A DNA stretch of 41,943 nt from Planctomycetia bacterium (lineage in GTDB: Bacteria; Planctomycetota; Planctomycetia; Planctomycetales; Planctomycetaceae), in the NCBI GenBank assembly GCA_026400935.1, contig JAPLNX010000424.1, positions 1 through 41,943 of the forward strand, read 5' to 3'. Each line of letters begins with the position of its first letter. The stretch's first letter is position 1. Below the pieces are notes generated by a model, which saw nothing but the letters and a program-made list of their open reading frames with translations, did no database searches and was not told where the DNA came from. Below are positions 33,865 through 41,943 of the stretch, piece by piece. A program made the translations under genes and the position numbers.

Positions 33865-36800
33865 ATGACCTGCATCTTGTTGACACTGCGGCGATCTGTG
33901 CCGATTTGCTGTGTCTGGCTCTTGCTCGCTCTCGTGTCGGTCTTCTGCAACGCCGCGGAACCGTCTGTCATGACCCGGTCGATTCGCGACGATTTTCGCG
34001 TTGGGGCGCAGCGCGAGAATCCAGGGCACGACCGCGACGCTCAGCCGACGTGGCATTGGCTGCGGACGACTGGGGTCGAAGGGTCGGTGGAAAAGCGGCG
34101 GTGGCTGCGGGACGGCAAGTACGTGCCGTTGACCGAGCAAGGGGAAAAACTGTTCGACTCGCCGCTGGATGGCTGGGCGTATCGCGCTGCGGGACAACGG
34201 CTGGCGCCGCTGATTGGGAAGCTCGCCGCTGAGTACGACGTCGGGCTGAAGTTTCAGTCCGGCGATCTGCTCGTCGCGCCGGGGCCGGAACATGCGGTGG
34301 TGATCGGGTGGCGCAGCCCGGTCGCCGGGACGCTTGAAATCAAAGGGGCGTTTGAGCATGGGCAGAACTGCTGCGGAGTGAACTCGCAGATTGCGTGGTA
34401 TGTCGAGCGCGGATCCGCGCCGGATGAGAAGCAGGGATTCACGCCGACGGCGCTGGCTTCTGGCAACTCGGACTTCGGCAGTCCAAATCAGGTCGGCGCG
34501 TTCCACATCAAGGATCAGCCGGTGCAGCCCGGAGAGTTCGTGTATTTCATCGTCGATGCAGTCGCCGACGGGACCGGCACGCCGCATCACGGAGACGCGA
34601 CGCGGTTCGATGTGACCTTGACGATCCGCGACGCGAAGGTGCCCCCACCGCCGTCGTTCGAGAAGGACGTGTTGCCGATCCTCGCGCAGAAATGCCACGA
34701 ATGCCACGGGGCCGATCTCAAGGAATCGCAACTCGATCTCCGCACGTTGTCGGCCATGTTGCAAGGGGGCGAAAGCGGTCCGGCAATTATCTCGGGCGAC
34801 CCCGCAGCGAGTCTGCTGATCGACCTCGTCTCGCACGGCCAGATGCCGCCGGGAGACGGCGAGAAGTTGAGTTCAACGGAGTTGTTGACGGTGCGGCGCT
34901 GGGTCAAAGCCCGGACTCCCGCCGACGAGCAGGTCGTCGCGCTGCCGCCTCGGTCGCGAATCACTGACGAGGATCGAAAGTTCTGGGCGTTTCAGCCTCC
35001 GCGGAAGATTGACGTTCCGCGGGTGCAGCACGTAGACCGCGTTCGCTCGCCGATCGATGCGTTTTTGCTTTTGAAGCTGGAAGCCAAAGAGCTAACGCTC
35101 TCTCCGGAAGTCGATCGTGCCACGCTGATTCGCCGCACGTACTTCGATCTGATCGGCCTGCCCCCGGAACCGACGGCAGTGCAGGCGTTCCTGGAAGACC
35201 CACGGCCCGATGCGTACGAACATCTTCTCGACGAATTGCTCAAGTCGCCGCACTACGGAGAGCGTTGGGGTCGGCACTGGCTCGACGCGGCGGGCTACGT
35301 CGATAACCGGCTATTCGATGGCGACCTATCCACGATCTATCCCAACGAAGGGATCTGGCGGTATCGCGACTATGTGATCGAGGCATTCAACGTCGACAAA
35401 CCCTACGACCGCTTTCTCACCGAGCAGCTTGCCGGGGACGAATTGGTCGATTGGCGTCGCGCAGAGAGCTTCACACCGGAGACGTTGTCGCTGCTGTCGG
35501 CTACGGGATTTCTACGCTGCGTAGAAGATCACACCAGCGAGCCACAGTACGGAATCGACAAACGCTATGAAGTCGTCAATCAGGTGGTCGAACTGTTTTC
35601 GACAGCGGTGCTCGGCCTGACCTTGGAATGTTGCCGTTGCCATAACCACAAATACGACCCGCTGCCCCAGCGCGATTATTACCGGCTGATGGCCTGCTTC
35701 GAACCGGCGTTCAACGTCCACAATTGGAAGCGACCGCAAGAACGGTTCTTGGCGGATGTCTCGCCAACACAACGCGCCGCGATTGAGGCGCACAACGCCG
35801 CTCTCGACAAGCAGGTCGCCGAACTCCAACCGCCACTCAAGGCGGCCGAGGCGGCCAAGGAGGAAGCTCGGATCGCCGAACTCAAGCAGCAGATCGGCGA
35901 CGTGCAGGGACAACGAAAGTCCTACGGCAAAGTCCAAGCCCTGTGGGATGTTGGTCCCGTGCCGACGTCGCGCGTCCATCGTCGAGGAAATGTGCATGCT
36001 CCGGGAGTCTTGGTTCAGGCCGGTTTTCCCGAGATCTTGCAGCCACTAGGGAGTTCGTTCGCGGCCACATCGGGCGATGTGTCAGGCGAGTCGAGCGGCC
36101 GGCGGCTCGCTCTCGCCCGTTGGTTGACGCGGCCCGAGCATCCGCTGACTGGGCGAGTCATTGTCAATCGCGTCTGGCATCACCACTTCGGACGCGGCAT
36201 CGTGGAGACACCGGGCAATTTCGGCCGATCAGGGAGCCTCCCTACCCATCCGGAACTGCTCGATTGGTTGACTGTCGACTTCGTCGAGAACGGGTGGAGC
36301 CTCAAACGCCTGCACCGACAGATCATGCTGTCGAGTGCGTATCGGCAATCCTCGCGGCGACCGCGGTTCGACACCGAGGCTGGCTCACCCTTGGCACGTG
36401 GCGAAGAGGCTGACCCCGGAAACACTCTGCTCTGGCGAATGAACCTGCGTCGGTTGGAATCCGAAATCGTTCGCGACTCGATCCTGACTGCCTCCGGCGC
36501 GCTCGATCGCACGGCGGGCGGCCCCCCCGTCGAGATTACCAAACCAGCGGACGGCTTATCGGAGGCCGCGTCGCACCGTCGCAGCATCTATTTGTTCGCC
36601 CGGCGGGTTTATCCGTTGAAGTTCCTGGAGATCTTCGATTCGCCCATCATGCCTGTGAACTGTACTCAGCGAATGAGTTCGGCGACCGTGCTGCAATCTC
36701 TGGCCCAGCTCAACAGTGAATTCTTGTTCGAACAAGCGGACCGCATGGCCCTCCGGGTGGCCGATTCCTCCGGCGCCGATTCCGCCGCGCAAATCGGAAT

Positions 36801-36987
36801 GGCGTTCCAACTGGCTCTCGCGCGAAAACCCACGGGCGCGGAGTTGAAACACTGTCTGGCGTTTGTCAGCGAGCAGGCGAAGAATCACGAGTCGGCCAAT
36901 ACCCCGGCGGACAAGGCGACCAGGATGGCCCTGGCCGACATGTGTCACATGTTGCTGTCAACGAGTGAGTTTCTCTACGCGGAGTAA
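33865..36987 (+). CDS. PSD1 protein with an N-terminal beta-sandwich extension
   Basis: A protein of 1040 residues starting at ATG 33865, behind CGGGAG. A signal peptide (CCVWLLLALVSVFCNAAE) is followed by about 230 residues predicted as a beta-sandwich (VVIGWRSPVAGTLEIKGAF, GEFVYFIVDAVADG) not seen in the other two PSD1 proteins here. PSCyt1 follows (KCHECHGAD, near residue 277), then DUF1549 (GERWGRHWLDAAGYVDN; CRCHNHKYDPLPQ), a charged coiled coil, and DUF1553 (WLTRPEHPLTGRVIVNRVW). The frame is intact. It is followed 7 bases later by its DUF1501 partner. The extension may bind carbohydrate; this is inferred from fold appearance only. Confidence 0.87.
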   Translation: MTCILLTLRRSVPICCVWLLLALVSVFCNAAEPSVMTRSIRDDFRVGAQRENPGHDRDAQPTWHWLRTTGVEGSVEKRRWLRDGKYVPLTEQGEKLFDSPLDGWAYRAAGQRLAPLIGKLAAEYDVGLKFQSGDLLVAPGPEHAVVIGWRSPVAGTLEIKGAFEHGQNCCGVNSQIAWYVERGSAPDEKQGFTPTALASGNSDFGSPNQVGAFHIKDQPVQPGEFVYFIVDAVADGTGTPHHGDATRFDVTLTIRDAKVPPPPSFEKDVLPILAQKCHECHGADLKESQLDLRTLSAMLQGGESGPAIISGDPAASLLIDLVSHGQMPPGDGEKLSSTELLTVRRWVKARTPADEQVVALPPRSRITDEDRKFWAFQPPRKIDVPRVQHVDRVRSPIDAFLLLKLEAKELTLSPEVDRATLIRRTYFDLIGLPPEPTAVQAFLEDPRPDAYEHLLDELLKSPHYGERWGRHWLDAAGYVDNRLFDGDLSTIYPNEGIWRYRDYVIEAFNVDKPYDRFLTEQLAGDELVDWRRAESFTPETLSLLSATGFLRCVEDHTSEPQYGIDKRYEVVNQVVELFSTAVLGLTLECCRCHNHKYDPLPQRDYYRLMACFEPAFNVHNWKRPQERFLADVSPTQRAAIEAHNAALDKQVAELQPPLKAAEAAKEEARIAELKQQIGDVQGQRKSYGKVQALWDVGPVPTSRVHRRGNVHAPGVLVQAGFPEILQPLGSSFAATSGDVSGESSGRRLALARWLTRPEHPLTGRVIVNRVWHHHFGRGIVETPGNFGRSGSLPTHPELLDWLTVDFVENGWSLKRLHRQIMLSSAYRQSSRRPRFDTEAGSPLARGEEADPGNTLLWRMNLRRLESEIVRDSILTASGALDRTAGGPPVEITKPADGLSEAASHRRSIYLFARRVYPLKFLEIFDSPIMPVNCTQRMSSATVLQSLAQLNSEFLFEQADRMALRVADSSGADSAAQIGMAFQLALARKPTGAELKHCLAFVSEQAKNHESANTPADKATRMALADMCHMLLSTSEFLYAE

Positions 36988-36994
36988 TCGAATC

Positions 36995-38428
36995 ATGACG
37001 GTCTCCCGACGTGAATTATTGAAGTCGCTCGGCGGCGGCTTCGGATCGCTGGCTCTGGCTGGCGTCATGAGCGATGCCCGTCTTCTGGCTGCGGATTCGG
37101 AGACGACAACGAACCGTCACCGCAACACCCTCGCCCCGCGCGATGGCCATTTTCCCGCGAAGGCCAAGGCGATTATTCAACTGTTCCAAAACGGTGGTCC
37201 GTCGCAAATGGACCTGTTCGATGACAAGCCCGAACTCTCCAAGCGCAACGGCCAGCCACATCCGGAACAGGTCGAAACGTTTCAGCTCGGCAACAAGAAC
37301 GTGCTGATGGGAACGGCGTTCAAGTTCGCCCGCCACGGCCAGAGCGGCATGGAGTTCTCTGAGTTAATTCCGCACTTGTCGTCCGTCGCGGACGACCTGT
37401 GCCTGGTGCGGTCGATGTTTACGGAGAACAACAACCATCCGTTCGCGATCAACATGATCCAGACGGGCAAGACGTTCTGGGGGCGCCCCGCGATGGGATC
37501 GTGGATTGGTTACGCCCTGGGTTCCGAGAATCAGAACCTGCCGGGATACATCGTGCTGCGCGATCCGGCGGGCTACAACACTTCGGGCAAGATGGTCTGG
37601 TCGAGCGGCTGGTTGCCCGCGGTGTATCAGGGGACCGAGTTCAGTTCATCGGGGACACCGGTCCTGCACTTGCAGCCCTCACGAACGATCTCTGCGGACG
37701 CTCAGTCGCGCTCACGTGAGTTCCTTGCACAGCTCAACTCGCTGCACTTGGCCGAGCACCCGCGCGAATCGGAGCTAGAAGCGCGGATTCAGAACTTTGA
37801 ACTCGCCGCGCGGATGCAACTGTCAGCGACTGACGTTCTCGACCTGTCTCGCGAGACCGAGGCGACTCGCAAGCTGTACGGCCTCGACAATCCAGCGACG
37901 GCCGGTTACGGAGCGCGATGTCTCATGGCGCGCCGGCTGGTCGAATCGGGAGTGCGATTCGTCCAGGTCTTCCCGCCGCTCAGCCCGAGTTTCCAACCTT
38001 GGGACAATCATGGAGACCTGAAGAACGGACTCAAGACAATCTGCGGCCACGCGGATCAGCCGAGCGCCGCGCTGATCACGGATCTGAAACAGCGCGGACT
38101 GCTCGACGACGTCATCGTGCAATGGACGGGTGAGTTCGGACGCCTGCCGATCACGGAAGGCTCCGACGGCCGCGACCACAACCGCCACGCTTTCAGCCTG
38201 CTAATGGCCGGAGGCGGCTTCAAGCCGGGACACATCCACGGCGCGACAGATGAGTTCGGCTACAAGTCCGTCGAGAATCGCGTCAGCGTCCCCGACCTGC
38301 ACGCCACGATCCTGCATCAACTGGGCATCGACCACACTCGGCTCAGCTTTACTCACAACGGTCGTCCCGAGCGACTCACCGACCCCGAAGTCACCGGCGC
38401 TCGCGTCGTGAAAGAGTTACTCGCATGA
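36995..38428 (+). CDS. DUF1501 protein (twin-arginine leader)
   Basis: A protein of 477 residues, starting at ATG 36995 behind GGAG; a longer frame upstream overlaps the PSD1 gene and lacks a leader. The N-terminus is SRRELLKSLGGGFGSLALAG. The core has AIIQLFQNGGPSQMDLFDDK, LVESGVRFVQVFPP, GEFGRLPITEG and GRDHNRHAFSLLMAGGG. The family-typical FGRTP is FGRLP here. Partner of the preceding PSD1; exported, function unknown. Its TGA overlaps an ATG that opens the relic described next. Confidence 0.88.
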   Translation: MTVSRRELLKSLGGGFGSLALAGVMSDARLLAADSETTTNRHRNTLAPRDGHFPAKAKAIIQLFQNGGPSQMDLFDDKPELSKRNGQPHPEQVETFQLGNKNVLMGTAFKFARHGQSGMEFSELIPHLSSVADDLCLVRSMFTENNNHPFAINMIQTGKTFWGRPAMGSWIGYALGSENQNLPGYIVLRDPAGYNTSGKMVWSSGWLPAVYQGTEFSSSGTPVLHLQPSRTISADAQSRSREFLAQLNSLHLAEHPRESELEARIQNFELAARMQLSATDVLDLSRETEATRKLYGLDNPATAGYGARCLMARRLVESGVRFVQVFPPLSPSFQPWDNHGDLKNGLKTICGHADQPSAALITDLKQRGLLDDVIVQWTGEFGRLPITEGSDGRDHNRHAFSLLMAGGGFKPGHIHGATDEFGYKSVENRVSVPDLHATILHQLGIDHTRLSFTHNGRPERLTDPEVTGARVVKELLA

Positions 38429-38500
38429 AGTCATTCCAGTTTGCGATTGACGGCACAGACGACTTTGGCAATCTCGAATCGCTCACGCAGTTTTCGACCG
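38425..38500 (+). pseudogene. Relic of a sialidase N-terminal domain
   Basis: About 25 codons read KSFQFAIDGTDDFGNLESL, nearly identical to KSFVFQLDGTDDLGDLESL in the BNR-associated N-terminal region of the sialidase at 40067 (residues about 62-80). DNA similarity extends along the same stretch (both contain CTCGAATCGCTCACGC). It begins at the DUF1501 stop and fades after TQFST. It is in frame with the following gene but precedes that gene's leader, so it is best seen as a duplicated scrap and not as part of the protein. Confidence 0.7.
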
Positions 38501-38583
38501 CCGTCAACTGGATTGAAAAAAACTCAGCAGCCGAGTGTCAATCGCCTCTGGCTACATTGGCTCGACCGCCGGAAAGCCTCACC

Positions 38584-39924
38584 ATGAATGATCAAAAACT
38601 CAATCGGCGCGAATGGTTCGGCGCAACGGCAGGTGCATTGTCGCTCGCCGCATGCGGCGGGATTCGTCGAGTTAGCGGAGCGGAGGCAAAACGTCCGCGC
38701 GTTGCGGCCGTCATTACCGAGTTCACTCACCGCAGTCATGCGCATGTGATCCTCGAAAACTTTTTGGAGCCGTATTACTTCAACGGCAAATTGACCGAAT
38801 CGGGAATCGACGTCGTCAGCCTCTACGTCGATCAGTTCCCCGCCGATCGGGACATGGCGCGCGATGTCGCGAAGCAGTACGGCATCAAAATCTACCCGAC
38901 GATTGCCGAAGCGTTGCAGCTTGGCGGCACAGAGCTGGCGGTCGATGGCGTACTGTCGATCGGCGAGCACGGCAATTATCCGAAGACCGACCGCGGCGCG
39001 ATCATGTATCCGCGAAAGCGATTCTTCGACGAGATCATCGCCGTCTTCCGCCACAGCGGCCGAGTCGTCCCGCTCTTCAGCGACAAGCACTTGTCGTATC
39101 GCTGGGACTGGGCTGACGAGATGTCACGCGTCGCGCGAGAACTCAAGATTCCATTCATGGCGGGAAGCTCGGTCCCGTTGGCTCAGCGACGCCCGCCGCT
39201 CGAATTGCCCGAACACGCGGTGATCGAAGAGGCGGTCTCAATCCACAGCGGGCCACCGGAGATCTACGACTTTCACGGACTGGAAGTGCTGCAGTCGATG
39301 ATCGAGGCACGACGCGGCGGCGAGACGGGAGTCAGCGAAGTCCAACTGCTCGAAGGAGACGCCGTCTGGCAAGCCGCCGCCGACGGACGTTGGAGCTACG
39401 CGCTGGCTGAAGCGGCGATGCACGCCCAAGCGGGCAAAGAGGTCGGTCGGCTTCAGGACTTCATCGAACCGGCCGACGGCAAGCAACATCCCGTCCATGC
39501 GATCCTGATCAAATACCGTGACGGCCTGCGAGCCACGGTCTTGCGCATCGGCAATGTTTCCACACGCTGGTGCTTTGCCTGCCGACTCGCGGGAAAACCG
39601 GAACCGCTGGCGACCAGCTTCTACGTCGGCCCGTGGGAGAATCGCAATCTCTTCAAGGCGCTGTCGCACGCGATTCAAACTCACATCCGCGACAAGCAAG
39701 CTCCGTATCCCGTCGAGCGGACTCTGTTGGTCACCGGCATGTTGGCCGCCGCGATGGACTCGCGCTTCGAGCAACACAAATTGATCGCGACACCGCACCT
39801 CGGTGTGACCTATCAGCCTCGCGACTTTCGGGCGATGCGCGAGATGGGGGAGTCTTGGAAGATCATCACAGAAGAGATGCCTCAACCCAGAGGAATCAAC
39901 CCTGGCGGTCCGCGACGAAAGTAA
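38584..39924 (+). CDS. Exported conserved planctomycete protein (paralogue of 32487)
   Basis: A protein of 446 residues starting at the ATG before the twin-arginine leader (NRREWFGATAGALSLAACGG). A longer open frame from 38425 includes a sialidase relic and is rejected as start. A Cys in AACGG right after the hydrophobic run could instead be a lipoprotein site. It shares YPTIAEALQLGG, LSIGEHGNYPK, VPLFSDKHLSYRWDWA, FMAGSSVPLAQR, YDFHGLEVLQSM and RRGGETGV with its paralogue. Function not recognised. It closes the cluster before the sialidase-esterase gene and a palindrome. Confidence 0.78.
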   Translation: MNDQKLNRREWFGATAGALSLAACGGIRRVSGAEAKRPRVAAVITEFTHRSHAHVILENFLEPYYFNGKLTESGIDVVSLYVDQFPADRDMARDVAKQYGIKIYPTIAEALQLGGTELAVDGVLSIGEHGNYPKTDRGAIMYPRKRFFDEIIAVFRHSGRVVPLFSDKHLSYRWDWADEMSRVARELKIPFMAGSSVPLAQRRPPLELPEHAVIEEAVSIHSGPPEIYDFHGLEVLQSMIEARRGGETGVSEVQLLEGDAVWQAAADGRWSYALAEAAMHAQAGKEVGRLQDFIEPADGKQHPVHAILIKYRDGLRATVLRIGNVSTRWCFACRLAGKPEPLATSFYVGPWENRNLFKALSHAIQTHIRDKQAPYPVERTLLVTGMLAAAMDSRFEQHKLIATPHLGVTYQPRDFRAMREMGESWKIITEEMPQPRGINPGGPRRK

Positions 39925-39945
39925 TCGCAGCCTGTAGAAACCCTC

Positions 39946-40009
39946 CGTGGCATAGGCTTCCAGCCTGTGATTTTTGGTTGAACACGACAGACTGGAAGAC
40001 TATCCCACG
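39946..40009. repeat. Palindromic element (GTGGGATAGGCTTCCAGCCTG family), copy 3
   Basis: Left arm 39946-39970 begins CGTGGCATAGGCTTCCAGCC and right arm 39986-40009 ends TGGAAGACTATCCCACG, with a loop of 15 bases. It is intergenic, 21 bases after one stop and 57 before the next start, as copy 2 is. Arm sequences are nearly those of copies 1 and 2, which lie some 17-19 kb away. Confidence 0.8.
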
Positions 40010-40066
40010 ATTGTTCAACGAGCGTGATAGCGCACACGACTCACATTCACGACGAAAGAAACGACC

Positions 40067-41943
40067 ATGAACCGATTCGGATTTTTGTGCTGTTTCGCGT
40101 TGCTGTTTGGCGACGTGATCTCAGCGCGGGGACAAGACGCCAAGGCGAGTGCCGTCGCGTCGCAGCCCGTGCATCCAGTGCTGATCTCGAATGAACACGG
40201 TCCGCTCACGCGAGTGGTTGTGGATGTTGCGAACGGCGCAGGGGTGGTCGCGAAGTCGTTCGTCTTCCAGCTCGATGGCACGGACGATCTTGGCGATCTC
40301 GAATCGCTCACGCTGTTTTCCACCGGCGACAAAGAGGAGTTCTCGTCGGCCACGCCCATCGGTGAGCCAGCCAAGCCGGCCAAAGAAGTGACGTTTCGTG
40401 GCGAGCGTTTACTTGCCGACGGCAAGAACGTGTTCTGGCTGTCGTGCAGATTGAACCCGATGGCGGATTTCTCGCATCGAGTCGCTGCGACTTGCCGTTC
40501 GATCGAAACGACGACTGGTAAGTTGACTCCGCGCGATGACTCGCCCGGTGCGAGACATCGCATCGGCGTCGCGCTGCGAAAGCACAAGGACGACGGCGTT
40601 CACACCTATCGCATCCCGGCGCTGGCCACGTCGGCGAAAGGGACGTTGCTGTGCGTCTACGACATGCGTCGGCGGATGGGTCGCGACTTGCAAGAAGACA
40701 TCGACATCGGACTCAGCCGCAGCACCGACGGCGGCCAAAGCTGGGAACCGATTCGCGTGATCATGGACATGGGGGAGTACGGCGGGCTGCCGCAGGAGCT
40801 GAATGGTTGCAGCGATCCGGGGCTCATCGTCGATCGCCAGACGGGCGAGATTTTTTGCTTCGCCGTCTGGATGAACGGCAAGCCGGGCAAGCATCAGTGG
40901 AACGACGACGGCTCCGAACCGGGCTTCGAAATCGGCAAGAGTGCTCAGTTCCTGATGGTCCGATCGAAGGACGACGGCCTCACTTGGTCGAAGCCGGAGA
41001 ACCTGACTCGTAAACTCAAACAAGAAGCGTGGTGGTTGCTCGCGCCGTCGCCACAGCAAGGGATCAACCTGCCGGACGGGACGTTGGTGATGCCGGTCCA
41101 AGGACGCGATGGCCGAGCGGCAACAGCGACGTTTTCGACCATCATGATCAGCTGCGATCATGGGATGACCTGGACCATTGGCAAACCCGCCTACAGCGGC
41201 GGCAACGAGTGCCAAGCGGCGCAACTCGGCGACGGCTCGATCATGCTCAACATGCGCAACGACCACGAACGTTTCCGCGCCGTGTTCATTACAAAGGATC
41301 TGGGCCAAACTTGGCAGCCGCACGCGACCAACCGCAACACGCTGATCGAACCAAACTGCAACGGCAGCCTGCTGCGAGTCGACTACGAAGCAACTGGCGA
41401 GAAGAAACACGTCCTGCTGTTCGCCAACCCGCACTCTCAGAAAGGCCGGACTCATCAAACAGTGCAGGTCAGCTTCGACGACGGACTGACTTGGCCGGAC
41501 TCGCATCATTGGTTGTTGGATGAAGGCCGAGGCGCCGGTTATCCGAGCCTCACCCGCATTGATCGCGATCATGTCGGAATCGTGTATGAAGGGAGCCAGT
41601 CGCATCTCGTGTTCGAGAAGCTGGCGCTCGTCGATCTGCTGGAGCCGACACGCCGTCACGCCTCGCGCGAGGTCTGGCAGCGCGAAGTGTCGCTGGAAGG
41701 GGCTCAGTTTTTGGAACGTCGCTGTCAGTCCGCCCCGTTCGGCGACAGCAGTTTTGATCTCGGCGGCCTGCGCGCGGGCATGGGTTCAAGACAAGAGCCG
41801 ACCGTGCCAGGAGTCAAGCTGACCAAGATCAAAGTGGGCGACGTGCCATGTGAATGGGTCGTGACTCCCGATGCCGATCCCGCTGTGCGACTGCTGTATT
41901 TGCACGGTGGCGGATCAGCTCAGCCTCGAACAGCACTGACCGG
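40067..41943 (+). CDS. Secreted sialidase fused to an HSL-type esterase (runs off right edge)
   Basis: The frame is open from ATG 40067 to the window end (625 codons seen). After a signal peptide (CCFALLFGDVISARG) comes a BNR-associated N-terminal domain (KSFVFQLDGTDDLGDL, about 62-77). A sialidase propeller follows, with the RIP motif YRIPALATSAKG and Asp-boxes STDGGQSW, SKDDGLTW, SCDHGMTW, TKDLGQTW and SFDDGLTW. The propeller ends near LEKLAL-type sequence. A new domain then begins (LRAGMGSRQEPTVPGVKL, then VRLLYLHGGGSAQP) whose HGGG oxyanion motif marks an alpha/beta hydrolase of the hormone-sensitive-lipase group. A combined sialidase and esterase could de-acetylate and release sialic or related acids; this is inferred. 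The GxSxG nucleophile lies beyond the edge. Confidence 0.8.
   Translation, partial: MNRFGFLCCFALLFGDVISARGQDAKASAVASQPVHPVLISNEHGPLTRVVVDVANGAGVVAKSFVFQLDGTDDLGDLESLTLFSTGDKEEFSSATPIGEPAKPAKEVTFRGERLLADGKNVFWLSCRLNPMADFSHRVAATCRSIETTTGKLTPRDDSPGARHRIGVALRKHKDDGVHTYRIPALATSAKGTLLCVYDMRRRMGRDLQEDIDIGLSRSTDGGQSWEPIRVIMDMGEYGGLPQELNGCSDPGLIVDRQTGEIFCFAVWMNGKPGKHQWNDDGSEPGFEIGKSAQFLMVRSKDDGLTWSKPENLTRKLKQEAWWLLAPSPQQGINLPDGTLVMPVQGRDGRAATATFSTIMISCDHGMTWTIGKPAYSGGNECQAAQLGDGSIMLNMRNDHERFRAVFITKDLGQTWQPHATNRNTLIEPNCNGSLLRVDYEATGEKKHVLLFANPHSQKGRTHQTVQVSFDDGLTWPDSHHWLLDEGRGAGYPSLTRIDRDHVGIVYEGSQSHLVFEKLALVDLLEPTRRHASREVWQREVSLEGAQFLERRCQSAPFGDSSFDLGGLRAGMGSRQEPTVPGVKLTKIKVGDVPCEWVVTPDADPAVRLLYLHGGGSAQPRTALT

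Noticed and set aside
38425-38583. N-terminal extension of the exported protein at 38584
   Set aside because: It would put the twin-arginine leader internally and is homologous to the sialidase domain instead.
1-41943. CRISPR arrays, tRNA or rRNA genes
   Set aside because: No regularly spaced repeats, cloverleaf-like or rRNA-like sequences were recognised on either strand.

Overview
The window looks like a chromosomal segment of a planctomycete (phylum Planctomycetota). The base composition is GC-rich. There are three PSD1-type secreted cytochrome proteins (PSCyt1/DUF1549/DUF1553) and six DUF1501 proteins, many with twin-arginine leaders, plus several secreted sialidase-, kelch- and hydrolase-like proteins. 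This is the gene mix of Planctomycetes, where such families are hugely expanded. No tRNA, rRNA or CRISPR array was seen, and no gene-free stretch exceeds about 200 bases.

Layout. Bases 1-4052 (+): the tail of a DUF1501 gene, a two-domain secreted alpha/beta hydrolase and a secreted Asp-box (sialidase-like) protein. Bases 4115-13083 (-): one tight eight-gene operon, read right to left: FmdA-type amidase, MFS transporter, amidohydrolase, secreted kelch protein, DapA-family enzyme, dimethylformamidase-like protein, creatininase-family amidohydrolase, and an enolase-superfamily enzyme. It reads as a catabolic operon for a small nitrogenous (amide-containing) compound. The creatininase gene carries an in-frame amber stop 39 codons before its natural end. 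Bases 13191-25470 (+): PSD1, DUF1501, a frameshifted PSD1 and three further DUF1501 genes. Bases 25487-29482: an island bounded by two palindromes. It holds a sigma-54 activator fragment, a 910-residue fusion of a TM0106-type nuclease/exonuclease with an IS66-like DDE transposase, a decayed gene and a 5'-truncated DNA methyltransferase. Bases 29624-41943 (+): a TIM-barrel-like exported protein, a PLP enzyme, two paralogous exported proteins flanking a third PSD1/DUF1501 pair, and a sialidase fused to an HSL-type esterase that runs off the right edge.

Two themes run through the window. First, palindromic elements of 56-97 bp are scattered through it. Some lie between genes, two sit inside coding frames without breaking them, and one supplies the first codons of a DUF1501 gene. 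Second, several genes are broken (amber stop, frameshift, truncation, relic duplication). These breaks may be real decay or, in the single-base cases, assembly error.

The best candidates for something undescribed are the nuclease-transposase fusion with its R-M-like surroundings, the amide operon, and the sialidase-esterase fusion. Whether any of these architectures is already catalogued cannot be decided from sequence alone.
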